Source: Methylobacterium sp. Leaf112
GTDB taxonomy: Bacteria; Pseudomonadota; Alphaproteobacteria; Rhizobiales; Beijerinckiaceae
Assembly: GCF_001423295.1 (NCBI RefSeq)
Contig: NZ_LMNG01000001.1
Coordinates: 62,829 to 126,828, forward strand
Direction: 5' to 3'
DNA length: 64,000 bases
Shown here: piece by piece, positions 15,675 through 24,926 of the stretch
How positions within the stretch are numbered: position 1 is the stretch's first letter
How the letters are laid out: every line of letters begins with the position of its first letter
Translations under genes and position numbers: made by a program
Notes under the pieces: model-generated
The model's input: only the letters and a program-made list of their open reading frames with translations
Database searches by the model: none
Told to the model about the DNA's origin: nothing

Positions 15675-17903
15675 TCAGGTCGGCCGTACCGGGGACCGAT
15701 CGCGGGCCTCGAGACCGCGCAACACCTTGTCGAGGGTGAGAGGGTAGTCGCGAATACGGACGCCGGTGGCATTGTAGACGGCGTTGGCGAGGGCCGCCCC
15801 GGCGCCGCAGATGCCGAGTTCGCCCAGCCCCTTGCTCTTCAGCGGGTTGGCCTTGTCGTCGAGTTCGGGGAGAAACACCGCGTCGATGGCGGGAATGTCC
15901 GCATGGGCCGGCACGTGATACTCGGCGAGATCGTGGTTGACGAAGTGGCCCGTGCGCGAGTCGATCACCACCTCCTCCATCAGGGCGGCGCCGACGCCGA
16001 ACACCATCCCGCCGATGGCCTGCGAGCGCGCGGTTTTCCGGTTGAGGATGCGCCCCCCGGTGAACACGCCGAGCATCCGGCGCAGGCGCACCTCGCCCGT
16101 ATCGGCATCGACGCCGACTTCGGCGAAATGCGCGCCGTAGGAATATTGCGAGAACGCCTCGGTCATGGCGCCGGGCTTGATCTCCCCCGTGGCCTCGATG
16201 TCCCCGGCGCGTCCGGCGATGTCGGCCAGGCTCTCCGAACGGTTTCCGGAGACGACGCGCCCGTCCGCGAAGCGCGCTTCCTCCGGGCCGAGTTCGGCCG
16301 CCGCGACGATCTTCGCCCGCAGAGCCTCGCAGGCGACGTAGAGGGCCGACCCGGCGCTGCCCGCGCCGAACGAGCCGCCGGAACCGGCGGCTTTCGGAAG
16401 GCGCGTGTCGCCGAGTTCGACGTGAACCCGCTCCACCGGCAGGCCGAGCATATCGCCGGCGATCTGTGCCAGGATCGTGTAGGTGCCGGTGCCGATATCG
16501 GTCATCGCCATGCGGACCGTGACGGAGCCGTCGCCTTCGAGGCGGATGGCGGCCGACGAGGGCCTGAGCGGGTTGAGGCGGGCGGCCGCCGACACGCCCA
16601 GGCCGACGAGCCACTGCCCCTCCCGCGTCGTGCCGGCCGCGCGACGCTTGTCCCATCCGAAGCGCGCGGCGCCTTCGCGCAGGCACGGCACGAGTTGGCG
16701 GGTGGAGAACGGCACCCCCTTCTCCGGGTCCTGGGTCGGCTCGTTGCGGATGCGCAGCTCGATGGGATCGATGCGAAGGCGCTCGGCGAGTTCGTCCATG
16801 GCGCATTCCAGCGCCAGCATGCCCACCGCCTCGCCCGGCGCCCGCATGGCCGAGGCGAGCGGCAAGTTGAGGGTGGCGAGCCGGTGCTTCGTCATCCGGT
16901 TCGACGCGGCGTAGAGGGAGCGCGTGGCATTGGCCGAGGTCTCGTAGAACCCGTCACCCGGCGTGGTGTCCGACCAGGATTCGTGCCCGATGGCAACTAG
17001 CCGGCCGTCCGGTTCGGCGCCGAGGCGCAGGCGCTGGATCGTGTCCGAGCGCCGGGTGGTGACGTGGAATTCCTGCTGGCGCGTGAGGGCCACCTTCACC
17101 GGCCGGCCCACCGCCTTCGAGCCGAGGGCGGCGAAGATCGCGTCGGCTTGGGGCTGGAGCTTGCCGCCGAAACCGCCGCCGATGTAGCGGCTCACCAGTC
17201 GCACGTTCTCCGGCGGCAGGCCGAACACCGATGCGAGGGAGGCCTGGCCGCGGTTCAGCATCTGGTTCGACGTGAACAGGGTGACGTGGTCGCCCTCCCA
17301 CGACGCGATGGTGGCATGCGGCTCCATCATCGCGTGGGTCTGGACCGGTGTGGTGTATTCGACGTCGACTTGCACGGGCGCTCCCGCAAAGGCGCCCTCG
17401 AAATCGCCCAGCGCCGAATCCGGCGGACTCTGCAGCTGCTTCGGGATCACGGCACCCGCTATGCCGGCCCGCAGGCTATAGGCGCCGGTCTCCCGCGCGT
17501 ACTCGGCCCTGATCGTAGCGGCGGCGGCGCGCGCCTGCTCGAAGGTCTCGGCCACCACGAAAGCGATGGGTTGGCCATGATGCCGGATCTCGGGTCCGGC
17601 CAGGACCGGAGCAACCTGCTCCTTCTTCTCGCCCTGGGGCGGCACGTTCTCGTGGGTCATCACGTGGAGCACGCCCGGCATTGCCTCGGCCGCCCGCACG
17701 TCGAGCCGGCGGATCCGACCCTTGGCGATGCCGGCCTCCACGAGGGCGCCGTAGGCCGGGTTCTTCAATTCGCGCGTCTCGTAGGCGTAGGGCGCCGCGC
17801 CCGTCACCTTCAGACGACCCTCGATCCGGTCGATGGGCTTGCCCAGCAGGCCGTCGGGCCTGTCGTCGAGGGGCGTGTGGCCGATCGGCTGGTTCATGTC
17901 CAT
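15675..17903 (-). CDS. paoC: molybdopterin-binding large subunit of periplasmic aldehyde oxidoreductase (PaoC type)
   Basis: This is the 742-residue catalytic subunit of a xanthine-oxidase-family enzyme that hydroxylates substrates at a molybdenum centre. Length and three-gene order match E. coli PaoABC, an aldehyde oxidoreductase. Visible motifs include YIGGGFGGKLQPQ, MRAPGEAVG (substrate Arg region) and, near the C-terminus, KGLGELGICGAGAAL with the catalytic Glu. Start 17903 follows CAGGA by 8 bases. The gene is last in the operon, 53 bp after the FAD subunit. No PaoD/XdhC-type insertion chaperone gene follows. The substrate is not readable from sequence. Confidence 0.88.
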   Translation of the reverse strand: MDMNQPIGHTPLDDRPDGLLGKPIDRIEGRLKVTGAAPYAYETRELKNPAYGALVEAGIAKGRIRRLDVRAAEAMPGVLHVMTHENVPPQGEKKEQVAPVLAGPEIRHHGQPIAFVVAETFEQARAAAATIRAEYARETGAYSLRAGIAGAVIPKQLQSPPDSALGDFEGAFAGAPVQVDVEYTTPVQTHAMMEPHATIASWEGDHVTLFTSNQMLNRGQASLASVFGLPPENVRLVSRYIGGGFGGKLQPQADAIFAALGSKAVGRPVKVALTRQQEFHVTTRRSDTIQRLRLGAEPDGRLVAIGHESWSDTTPGDGFYETSANATRSLYAASNRMTKHRLATLNLPLASAMRAPGEAVGMLALECAMDELAERLRIDPIELRIRNEPTQDPEKGVPFSTRQLVPCLREGAARFGWDKRRAAGTTREGQWLVGLGVSAAARLNPLRPSSAAIRLEGDGSVTVRMAMTDIGTGTYTILAQIAGDMLGLPVERVHVELGDTRLPKAAGSGGSFGAGSAGSALYVACEALRAKIVAAAELGPEEARFADGRVVSGNRSESLADIAGRAGDIEATGEIKPGAMTEAFSQYSYGAHFAEVGVDADTGEVRLRRMLGVFTGGRILNRKTARSQAIGGMVFGVGAALMEEVVIDSRTGHFVNHDLAEYHVPAHADIPAIDAVFLPELDDKANPLKSKGLGELGICGAGAALANAVYNATGVRIRDYPLTLDKVLRGLEARDRSPVRPT

Positions 17904-17956
17904 CGGACGATTCCTGACTCTTCTGGGATTGGGCGTCGCGGGAGGCTCGAAGGGTC

Positions 17957-18934
17957 TTAAGCCCTGAGCGCCTCGGCCACGACGGCGCGCAGGGTCCGGC
18001 GGGTGAGCGGGATCTTGAAGTCGTTGCCGCCCTGGCCCTTGGCCCCCGCCAGGACCGCATCGGCGGCCGCGTCCGGATCGCCGTTGGAGGCGACGAGGGC
18101 CGCCTCGGCCGCCGGGCCCCGCCAGGGCTTGTGAGCGAGGCCGCCGAAGGCGAGGCGGGCGGCGCGGATCCGGCCATCGGCGTTCTTGTCGATCACCGCC
18201 GCCACGGAGATCACCGCGAAGGCGTAGGAGGCCCGGTCGCGGACCTTGCGGTAGAGATGCGTGCCGGCCACGGGCTTGCCGAGGGTCACGGCGGTGACGA
18301 GCTCGCCCGGCCGCAGCGCCGTCTCGATCTCGGGCGTGTCGCCGGGCAGGCGATGGAAGTCGGCGAGCGGGATCGTCCGCTCCGTGCCCTTGGCGTCGAC
18401 GGTCTCGACAGTTGCGTCGAGGGCCCGCATCGCCACCGCCATGTCGGACGGGTTGGTGGCGATGCAGGCCTCGCTCGCGCCGAGCACGGCATGGATGCGG
18501 GTGAAGCCGCCGATGGCGGCGCAGCCGGAACCGGGAGCCCGTTTGTTGCAGGCCTGCGCGGTGTCGTAGAAGTACGGGCACCGGGTCCGCTGGAGCAGAT
18601 TGCCGGCGGTGGTCGCCTTGTTGCGCAACTGCCCGGAGGCACCGGCCAGCAGCGCCCGCGACAGCACCGCGTAATCCCTGCGGATGCGGGGATGGGCGGC
18701 GAGATCGGCATTGCGCACCAGGGCGCCGACGCGCACGCCGCCGTCACCGGTCTCCGTGACCTCCGCGAGGCCGAGCCGGTTCACGTCGACGAGGTGAGCC
18801 GGTGTCTCGACCTGCAGCTTCATCAGATCGAGCAGGTTGGTGCCGCCGGCGATGAAGCGGGTGTTCGGTTGCGCGGCCGCCATCTCGGCCGCTTCCGCCA
18901 CGGTCTTCGGTCGGGCGTACGTGAAGGCTTTCAT
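17957..18934 (-). CDS. paoB: FAD-binding subunit of aldehyde oxidoreductase (PaoB type)
   Basis: This 325-residue FAD subunit passes electrons from the iron-sulfur subunit to the acceptor. The FAD-binding motif [13 protein letters not shown] lies near residues 27-39. The loop RTRCPYFYD...[13 protein letters not shown] carries the cysteines that hold an extra [4Fe-4S] cluster in PaoB, which most xanthine-oxidase FAD subunits lack. This supports the PaoABC assignment. Start MKAFTYARP at 18934 is preferred over 19006, whose extra 24 residues do not look like the family. Confidence 0.88.
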   Translation of the reverse strand: MKAFTYARPKTVAEAAEMAAAQPNTRFIAGGTNLLDLMKLQVETPAHLVDVNRLGLAEVTETGDGGVRVGALVRNADLAAHPRIRRDYAVLSRALLAGASGQLRNKATTAGNLLQRTRCPYFYDTAQACNKRAPGSGCAAIGGFTRIHAVLGASEACIATNPSDMAVAMRALDATVETVDAKGTERTIPLADFHRLPGDTPEIETALRPGELVTAVTLGKPVAGTHLYRKVRDRASYAFAVISVAAVIDKNADGRIRAARLAFGGLAHKPWRGPAAEAALVASNGDPDAAADAVLAGAKGQGGNDFKIPLTRRTLRAVVAEALRA

Positions 18935-19050
18935 CGGCGCGGTACCCGTTCTGGTGGGGTCCTGTGGACAAGATACCCGTCCGTCCGAATCCCGAAGGGA
19001 CAGCAAGGGGATGGGACGGGACGGTGTTTCCCGTGAAACACTCCGTTAAC

Positions 19051-19797
19051 TCAGCCGCTGCGGCCTCCGGCGTCGACGATGGCCGCGACGATGTTCGGGT
19101 AGGCGCTGCACCGGCACAGATTGCCGCTCATGCGCTCGCGAATCTCGGCCTCGGTGAGTTGCGGGGCGGCCAGGAGGTCGGCGCTGGCGTGGCTCGGCCA
19201 TCCGGCCTCGACTTCGGTCAGCATGCCCTTGGCCGAGCAGATCTGTCCCGGCGTACAGTAGCCGCACTGGTAGCCGTCATGATCGAGGAAGGCCGCCTGG
19301 AGCGGGTGCAGGGTGTCGCCCTTGGCCAACCCCTCGATGGTCTCGATGGCGTCGCCTTCGTGCATGGCGGCCAGGGTCAGGCAGGCATTGATGCGGCGTC
19401 CGTCGACCAGCACCGTACAGGCCCCGCACTGGCCGTGATCGCAGCCTTTCTTGGTCCCGGTGAGATCGAGGTGCTCGCGCAGGGCGTCGAGGAGGGTGGT
19501 GCGGGTGTCGAGGACGAGGTCGCGCGCCTCGCCGTTGATGGTCAGGCGCACCGGCAGAGTCTGCGGGGCCGGGTCGCCGGGGGCCGGCGCGAGGGCGGCG
19601 AGACCCGGCCGGACGGTGCCGAACCCGGCGACCCCGAAGGCCGCGAGGGCGGCGGCCCCCTCCATGACCCTGCGGCGGCTCGGTCCAAGCCCTGAGCCAA
19701 GCCCTGAGCCAAGTCCTTCCCCGAGCCCCGTCTCAAGTCCTGTCCCATGCGGGACGGGCCGACGTGACCCGATCTCGCGGGCGGTCTCGTCGCTCAT
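19051..19797 (-). CDS. paoA: [2Fe-2S] subunit of aldehyde oxidoreductase with Tat signal (PaoA type)
   Basis: This 248-residue protein has plant-type ferredoxin cysteines in [12 protein letters not shown] and a second cluster in [10 protein letters not shown] and [10 protein letters not shown]. An N-terminal twin-arginine segment ([16 protein letters not shown]) indicates export of the folded enzyme to the periplasm, carrying the other two subunits with it. Before the twin arginines is a Gly-Leu/Gly-Ser repeat (about 20-38) encoded by a 12-bp tandem repeat. It is first in the operon, 116 bp ahead of the FAD subunit. Confidence 0.9.
   Translation of the reverse strand: MSDETAREIGSRRPVPHGTGLETGLGEGLGSGLGSGLGPSRRRVMEGAAALAAFGVAGFGTVRPGLAALAPAPGDPAPQTLPVRLTINGEARDLVLDTRTTLLDALREHLDLTGTKKGCDHGQCGACTVLVDGRRINACLTLAAMHEGDAIETIEGLAKGDTLHPLQAAFLDHDGYQCGYCTPGQICSAKGMLTEVEAGWPSHASADLLAAPQLTEAEIRERMSGNLCRCSAYPNIVAAIVDAGGRSG
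19687..19721. repeat. 12-bp tandem repeat in paoA N-terminal region
   Basis: AAGCCCTGAGCC occurs at 19687 and 19699 and continues in degenerate form from 19711. It encodes Gly-Ser-Gly-Leu units just ahead of the Tat motif. Confidence 0.85.
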
Positions 19798-20113
19798 GCG
19801 CTGGTCCCCTGCATTCTCGCGATCGATCGCCCGGCCAATCCGAAGCCCGCACGGACAAGGGGGCGACCAGTCTGGAACCGATACGAAGTCTGGAACCGAA
19901 CGCGCCGGGGGCGCCGTCCGATCCCGTTCCGCCGGCGCCAGTTGAAATAGGGCCGGGGCGCCCGCGCGGATCGGAATATGGGGACCGAGGATTCCGGACG
20001 TCCCGGCCCGGCGACCGGCCTCACCGGACACCCGACCCTACGCCACCCTGCCGAATGGGCGCGAAAAAGCCCGTTCGCGCAGGCGGGCGACGCCGGCGTA
20101 CGCCCTCGGCGTC
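19798..20113. promoter_or_regulatory. paoA upstream region with direct repeats
   Basis: This 316-bp region lies upstream of paoA and downstream of the TonB receptor stop. A 13-bp direct repeat, AGTCTGGAACCGA, occurs at 19869-19881 and 19887-19899 with an 18-bp period, 72-102 bp before the paoA ATG. This is a candidate operator. No gene is visible in the rest. Confidence 0.45.
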
Positions 20114-22471
20114 TCAGAACGACAGCTTCATGCCCGCCACCACCGTGCGCGGCGCGCCGGCATAGACCGAACCGGTGATGCCCGCGAGGACACCGGCACC
20201 GTTGAGACCGCCGGTCCCGGCGTTCAGGCTGTTCGCGAGGTTCTGGACCGACGACGCGTAGGTGCGGTCCAGAAGGTTGCGTGCCTCGACGTAGAGGTTG
20301 AGACGCCGGGCGTAGCCGCCGGTCAGGTCGGTAACGTAGTGGACGTTGGCGTTGACGAGGGCGTAGCCCGGGGCTTTGAGCAGGTTGGCGTTGTCGACGA
20401 AGAAATCGTCCTGCGCCACCACCTCGACGAAGCCGCCGAGTCCCGAGAGGGGGCCGCCGACCTGCTCGTAGCCGAGGCGGGCGAGGAGCTGGTGGGCGGG
20501 CACGCCCGGGATGAGCTTGCCGGCCCGGTCGAACCGCGCGGTGAAGCTTCCCCCGCTCAGCTGCTCGACGTAGCGGGTGTAGAACTGATCGTCGAAGGTG
20601 TAGGCGAGGGTGGCGCGCCAGCCCGGGCTGAAGGCCCAGTCCGCCGCGACCTCGATGCCGCGGTGCTCGGAGGCCGGGGCGTTGAAGGTGTAGGCCAGAA
20701 GCCCGGCGCCGGGCGATTGCGAGACCAGTTCGTTGCGGAAGAACTCATAGAAGCCGGTGAGGCTGAAGCGCAGGCCCTCCCACGGGGTCCAGTCGGCGCC
20801 GAGATCGAAGCCGAGGTTCTGCTGGGTCTGCAGCTGGGTGTTGTTGCCCGGCACTCCGGCCGGCGTCACGAACAGGCTGCCGGCGGCCGGGGCGGTGTAG
20901 CCCGTGGCGGCCCGGCCGCGGAACGCCCATTCGGCGCTCGGCCGGTAGACCAGGGCGAGCTCCGGCGCGACGTTGAGGAAGCTGCGGTCGGCCAGGGCCG
21001 GACTCGTGGTCCGCCCGGCCGCCGAGTAGGCGTAGGCGAGGTTGCGCCCGGTGATCCAGGTGTTCTCGGCGCTGATCCCGACCACGCCGGTCCAGGTGTC
21101 CGACAGGGCGACCTCCGTCCGCGCCCGGCCGCCGAGGTTCGACTGGACGGCGAACTGATCGCCGATGAGGGCGCCGAGCGTCGGCCCCGCGAACGGTGTC
21201 AGGTTGAAGGTGGTGGCGTGGGAATCGAGGGCGCTGAAGGAGAGCGCCGCGTAGCTCACCGCCGGCAGACCGAACAGCTCCGAGCGGTGGGTGATGTCGC
21301 TCATCGCGTTGTAGGACGGCACGCTGCCGCGCCCGGAGCTCGTGAAGAACGCTTGGTTGATGTTGCGTTCGTCGAAGCCGACCTGGGTCCGCCACGTGGT
21401 CTGGGCGTCGATGTCGTGCTCCCAGCGCGCGGCCACGATGGTGCGCCGGTCCTTGCGCTCCAGCCCGACCTCCGTCGCCGTCACGGGGGAGGTGGCGCCG
21501 AAGGCGCCGTTGCGGAAGAAGCTGTAGGTGGTGCAGCCCGAAGCCGCAGTGGCGGACGAGGCGCAGCCGCGCTGGTACGGGTTGATCCGGTACTGGTTCA
21601 GGGAGGCGCGCGCGGCGATGTCGGCGTGGAGCTCGTTGTTGATCACCTTCAGGGTGAAGCGGTTGTCGGGCGTCGGGGTGTAGCTCGCCAGCAGGTTGAC
21701 GGTCTGCGTGTCGTAGGACGAATGGTCCTGGTAGCCGTTGGCGCGGACGTCGCTGGCGAACAGGCTGATCTCCACCGGGCCGCTGACGCCGCCGACGGTG
21801 AAGTAGTGGCTGAGATATCCGAAGCTGCCGGCATCGACGCCGACCTCGTAGCCCAAGATCTTCCCGTCCGAGATCTCCCGTCCCGTGCGGGTGCGGAACG
21901 CCAGCGCTCCGCCCGTGGCGTAATTGCCGAACAGCGCCGATTGCGGACCCCGGAACACGTCGATGCGGGAATAGGCGCGCGGGTCGACGAGATCGAACCG
22001 CGAGAAACCGTCCGGCTGGGTCAGCACGAAACCGTCCTCGAGGACGACCATGTTGCGGGTGACCCCGGTGGAGCGGGCGTTGTTGCCGCGTACGGAGATG
22101 ATCACGTCGCGGGCGCCGTTGCCCTGGCGCACGGTGACGCCGGGGCTGTCGAGCAGCACCGAGCCGATGTTCGTCGCCGGTCGGTTGGCGATGGTGCTGT
22201 CCCGCCCGACGGCGGTGACGATCTGGCCGACGGGATTCTCGATGACGCTCGCGGCCGAACCCGGCAGGGCGGCGACGCCGAATCCGGTGCGTCCGGTCGG
22301 CCGCCCGGTGCCGTCGCCGACGACGGAGACCTCGTCGAGGGTGACGCTGGGCGCGACCTGCGCCTGCGCGGCGGCGGGAACGGATGCGGCGGGCAGGCAG
22401 GCGGCGGGCAGGCCCGCGGCGGGGAGGAGGAGGGCGGCGAGGCGCCGTCGTGCGGGAGAGAACAGCAACAT
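20114..22471 (-). CDS. TonB-dependent outer-membrane receptor
   Basis: This 785-residue protein has a signal peptide (about 1-36), a TonB-box-like VTLDEVSVVG segment, a plug domain with SPGVTVRQGNGARDVIISVRG and FRGPQSALFGNYATGGAL, then a beta-barrel ending in MKLSF with the C-terminal Phe expected of an outer-membrane protein. It is the last gene of a same-strand group with a DUF2946 protein, a PepSY membrane protein and another small Cys/His protein. The group suggests uptake of a metal or a metal chelate. The ligand is not readable. Confidence 0.9.
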   Translation of the reverse strand: MLLFSPARRRLAALLLPAAGLPAACLPAASVPAAAQAQVAPSVTLDEVSVVGDGTGRPTGRTGFGVAALPGSAASVIENPVGQIVTAVGRDSTIANRPATNIGSVLLDSPGVTVRQGNGARDVIISVRGNNARSTGVTRNMVVLEDGFVLTQPDGFSRFDLVDPRAYSRIDVFRGPQSALFGNYATGGALAFRTRTGREISDGKILGYEVGVDAGSFGYLSHYFTVGGVSGPVEISLFASDVRANGYQDHSSYDTQTVNLLASYTPTPDNRFTLKVINNELHADIAARASLNQYRINPYQRGCASSATAASGCTTYSFFRNGAFGATSPVTATEVGLERKDRRTIVAARWEHDIDAQTTWRTQVGFDERNINQAFFTSSGRGSVPSYNAMSDITHRSELFGLPAVSYAALSFSALDSHATTFNLTPFAGPTLGALIGDQFAVQSNLGGRARTEVALSDTWTGVVGISAENTWITGRNLAYAYSAAGRTTSPALADRSFLNVAPELALVYRPSAEWAFRGRAATGYTAPAAGSLFVTPAGVPGNNTQLQTQQNLGFDLGADWTPWEGLRFSLTGFYEFFRNELVSQSPGAGLLAYTFNAPASEHRGIEVAADWAFSPGWRATLAYTFDDQFYTRYVEQLSGGSFTARFDRAGKLIPGVPAHQLLARLGYEQVGGPLSGLGGFVEVVAQDDFFVDNANLLKAPGYALVNANVHYVTDLTGGYARRLNLYVEARNLLDRTYASSVQNLANSLNAGTGGLNGAGVLAGITGSVYAGAPRTVVAGMKLSF

Positions 22472-22514
22472 GGGAAAACGCGTCCGATCGGTCGAAGGGG
22501 GAGGGGCGACGGGA

Positions 22515-22874
22515 TCAGGACGGGAGGGGCGGGGCCCGGGGCTGGCCGGCGGGCCGGGGCCGGCGGAGGGAGGGGATCGGGGGCGGTGTCGCCCAGGCGA
22601 CCGCGTGCCACCGGGCGGTGCGGGCCACCCGTGGGCCGGTCGGGACGAGGGGCGCGAGGGCGATGCCGGTGCAGAACGGGCAGGCCGCACAGGGGCCCGG
22701 CATCCCGTCCTCCGCCGCGACGGCGGCTTCGATGCCATGGCCGCAGATGATCGCGTGGGCCAGGGGATCGGGCGGGGGCAGGCGCAGGGCCGCCCCCGGC
22801 GCCAGGGCCTGCAGCCAGAGGGCCAGAACGAGAAGGACGGTTCCGAGGCGGTCCCGGAGGGCGCGGGAAGACAC
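22515..22874 (-). CDS. DUF2946-like small exported protein
   Basis: This 119-residue protein begins with GTG. It has an N-terminal hydrophobic segment (about 10-31) and then ICGHGIEAAV...GPCAACPFC, a Cys/His pattern typical of DUF2946 proteins found next to TonB receptors. It may handle a metal in the periplasm (inference). The C-terminus is Pro/Arg-rich. It lies between the PepSY gene and the receptor gene. Confidence 0.65.
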   Translation of the reverse strand: MSSRALRDRLGTVLLVLALWLQALAPGAALRLPPPDPLAHAIICGHGIEAAVAAEDGMPGPCAACPFCTGIALAPLVPTGPRVARTARWHAVAWATPPPIPSLRRPRPAGQPRAPPLPS

Positions 22875-22901
22875 GGGCGACGCGCCCGGTAAGCGTCGGC
22901 T

Positions 22902-24272
22902 TCAGGCCGCGATCCGCCCGGCGAGGGCACGGCCGCCGCAATCGAGGAGGATCATCGCCAGGATCGCCGCGCCCGTGAGCGGGAACAGGGCGCCGAGGCC
23001 GAGAACCAGGAGCGTGACCCCGGCGACGACGCGGGGCGCACGCGGCCAGGGCGGGATGCCGAGACTCCCCGAGGGTCGGCGCTTCCACCACATCACCCCG
23101 GCGGTGACGCTCAGGAGGAGGCCGGCGAGGCAGACAGCGAGCATGAGGAGCTGGTTGAGCCGGCCGAAGGTCTCGCCCTTGTGCAGGCCGATGCCCCACT
23201 GGATCGCCCGGCCGACGATGCCGATCTCGGAAAAGCGCACGTCGACGAGGGCCTGGCCGGTGTACTGGTCGAGGGAGATCATGCGCTGGCGGGTGACGTC
23301 GCGCGGGTAGGCGGCGGCGGCGTAGACGCCGGTCTCGCCCACCGGCAGGGCGAGTTCGTAGCCCGCCGGCATGCCGCGCTCCACGAGGATCGCCGCCGCC
23401 CGGTCGAGGCCGATGGACTGGCCGGGGGCCGGCCGCGACAGGGGCACGGGCGCGTCCTCAAGGGCCCAGCCGGCGGTGGTGAGGGCGTCGCCCATGGGGA
23501 CCGTCGACACCGGCACCCGCGCCCAGAGGGCGCTCGGCTGGCCGAGGCCGGCGGCGTTGGACAGCGCCCGCAGCTGCTGGCCCCAGACGATGGACCAGGG
23601 CAGGCCGGTGAGCGCCAGGAACAGCAGGCCGCCTCCGGCCACAAAGCCCGTCACCGCGTGGAGATCGCGCCACCACACCCGGCGGCGCGGCGTACCCCGG
23701 ACGCCGACGACCCCGCCGGACTGGCCGCGCGGCCACCACAGGTAGGTGCCGGTGATCACGAGCACGACCAGGAAGCCCGCCACCACCTCGACGATCCCGT
23801 TGGCCACCGGCCCGAAATACGACAGGCTGTGCAGGCGCCGGATCACCGCCATCACGTCGCCATCCGCCGCGACGTGGCCGACGATGTCGCCGTTGCGCGG
23901 GTCGAGGGAGACCAGGGTCCTGGCCCCGTCCTTCACCAGGGTGACCACCGCCGGGGATGTCGGGCCGGCCGGGTCGAGGTAGGTGAGGGGGGTGGCGTCC
24001 GGCACCGCCTGGCTCGCCACGTAGACGAGGCGGTCCGGGCCCAGCGACACTCCGTCCGAGGCCGGGACGACGAAGCGCCGGGTGAACAGGGCGACGTTGA
24101 TCTCGTCCTTGAACAGGTAGAGCGCCCCCGTGGTCGAGAGCAGGATCAGGAACGGCAGGCAGATCAGCCCGGCATAGAAGTGCCAGCGCCACACGGCGCG
24201 GTAGACCGCCTCGCGGGAGAGGCGAATGGGCGCGGCGAACGGCGCGGCGGCGGCGGTGAGGGAGGAGGGCAT
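22902..24272 (-). CDS. PepSY-associated transmembrane protein
   Basis: This 456-residue inner-membrane protein has four main membrane spans and the PepSY_TM layout: WRWHFYAGLICLPFLILLSTTGALYLFKDEI at the start, the RRLHSLSYFG histidine segment, WWRDLHAVTGF, and LHKGETFGRLNQLL near the end. Family members next to TonB receptors are thought to reduce or process siderophores and related cargo in the periplasm. Start 24272 was chosen over 24320. The gene is part of the receptor group. Confidence 0.85.
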   Translation of the reverse strand: MPSSLTAAAAPFAAPIRLSREAVYRAVWRWHFYAGLICLPFLILLSTTGALYLFKDEINVALFTRRFVVPASDGVSLGPDRLVYVASQAVPDATPLTYLDPAGPTSPAVVTLVKDGARTLVSLDPRNGDIVGHVAADGDVMAVIRRLHSLSYFGPVANGIVEVVAGFLVVLVITGTYLWWPRGQSGGVVGVRGTPRRRVWWRDLHAVTGFVAGGGLLFLALTGLPWSIVWGQQLRALSNAAGLGQPSALWARVPVSTVPMGDALTTAGWALEDAPVPLSRPAPGQSIGLDRAAAILVERGMPAGYELALPVGETGVYAAAAYPRDVTRQRMISLDQYTGQALVDVRFSEIGIVGRAIQWGIGLHKGETFGRLNQLLMLAVCLAGLLLSVTAGVMWWKRRPSGSLGIPPWPRAPRVVAGVTLLVLGLGALFPLTGAAILAMILLDCGGRALAGRIAA

Positions 24273-24414
24273 GGTCGTCCTTGACGGTCGCGAGCGCTCG
24301 GGGCCGCGCCTCGCGGGCACGGCCGATCCATCGAACCCGTCCGGTCTGGCGGACGGTCGGTCGGGGATCGGGGCGCCGGCCGCACCGAAGCTCGGCGGCG
24401 GACGAAGGGCGCCC

Positions 24415-24783
24415 TCAGGCGACGGGCGGTGCCCGCGGTTGTGCGTCTCGTTCGGGGGGCGCCCGGGGCTGCGCGGCCGCGTGCGGGCGCCACGCCACGG
24501 CGACGCGGCGCCGGCTTGGCCAGACGACGCCGGTGGGCACGAGTGACGGCAGGTCGAGGCTCGCCACGGCCTGGGCCGCCGTACAGCAGGACACGTGCAC
24601 GTGGACGGGAGCGGGCGCGTCCGGCCCGGCCTCGCCCGCCTCGTGCAGGCACAGGGCGGGGTCCACCCCGGGGGGCGACAGGGGCACGGCGGTCCCCAGG
24701 ATGGCCTGCAGGCACAGGGCGTAGAGCGCGATCACGGCGATGATCGCGCGGCGGCTCGCTCCCCTGGGCCGATCTGCCTGCAT
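24415..24783 (-). CDS. small exported Cys/His-rich protein (DUF2946-like)
   Basis: This 122-residue protein has an N-terminal membrane or signal segment (IIAVIALYALCLQAILG, about 13-29) and then LCLHEAG...VHVHVSCCTAAQ, a Cys/His cluster suited to metal binding. The C-terminus is Pro/Arg-rich. It heads the same-strand group that ends with the TonB receptor. The family call is tentative. Confidence 0.6.
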   Translation of the reverse strand: MQADRPRGASRRAIIAVIALYALCLQAILGTAVPLSPPGVDPALCLHEAGEAGPDAPAPVHVHVSCCTAAQAVASLDLPSLVPTGVVWPSRRRVAVAWRPHAAAQPRAPPERDAQPRAPPVA

Positions 24784-24926
24784 GGAAGCGGGTAAAGGCG
24801 AGGCCCGCCGCCCCGTCAATGCCTGTCCGGGGAGCGGAGGCCGGGCGCGACGTTTTTCATCGGGGCTGTGGCCCGCACGCGTCGGGTCGGGCGGGACCAA
24901 ACCGGCCCAGCGGCGTTGGGGCCAGG

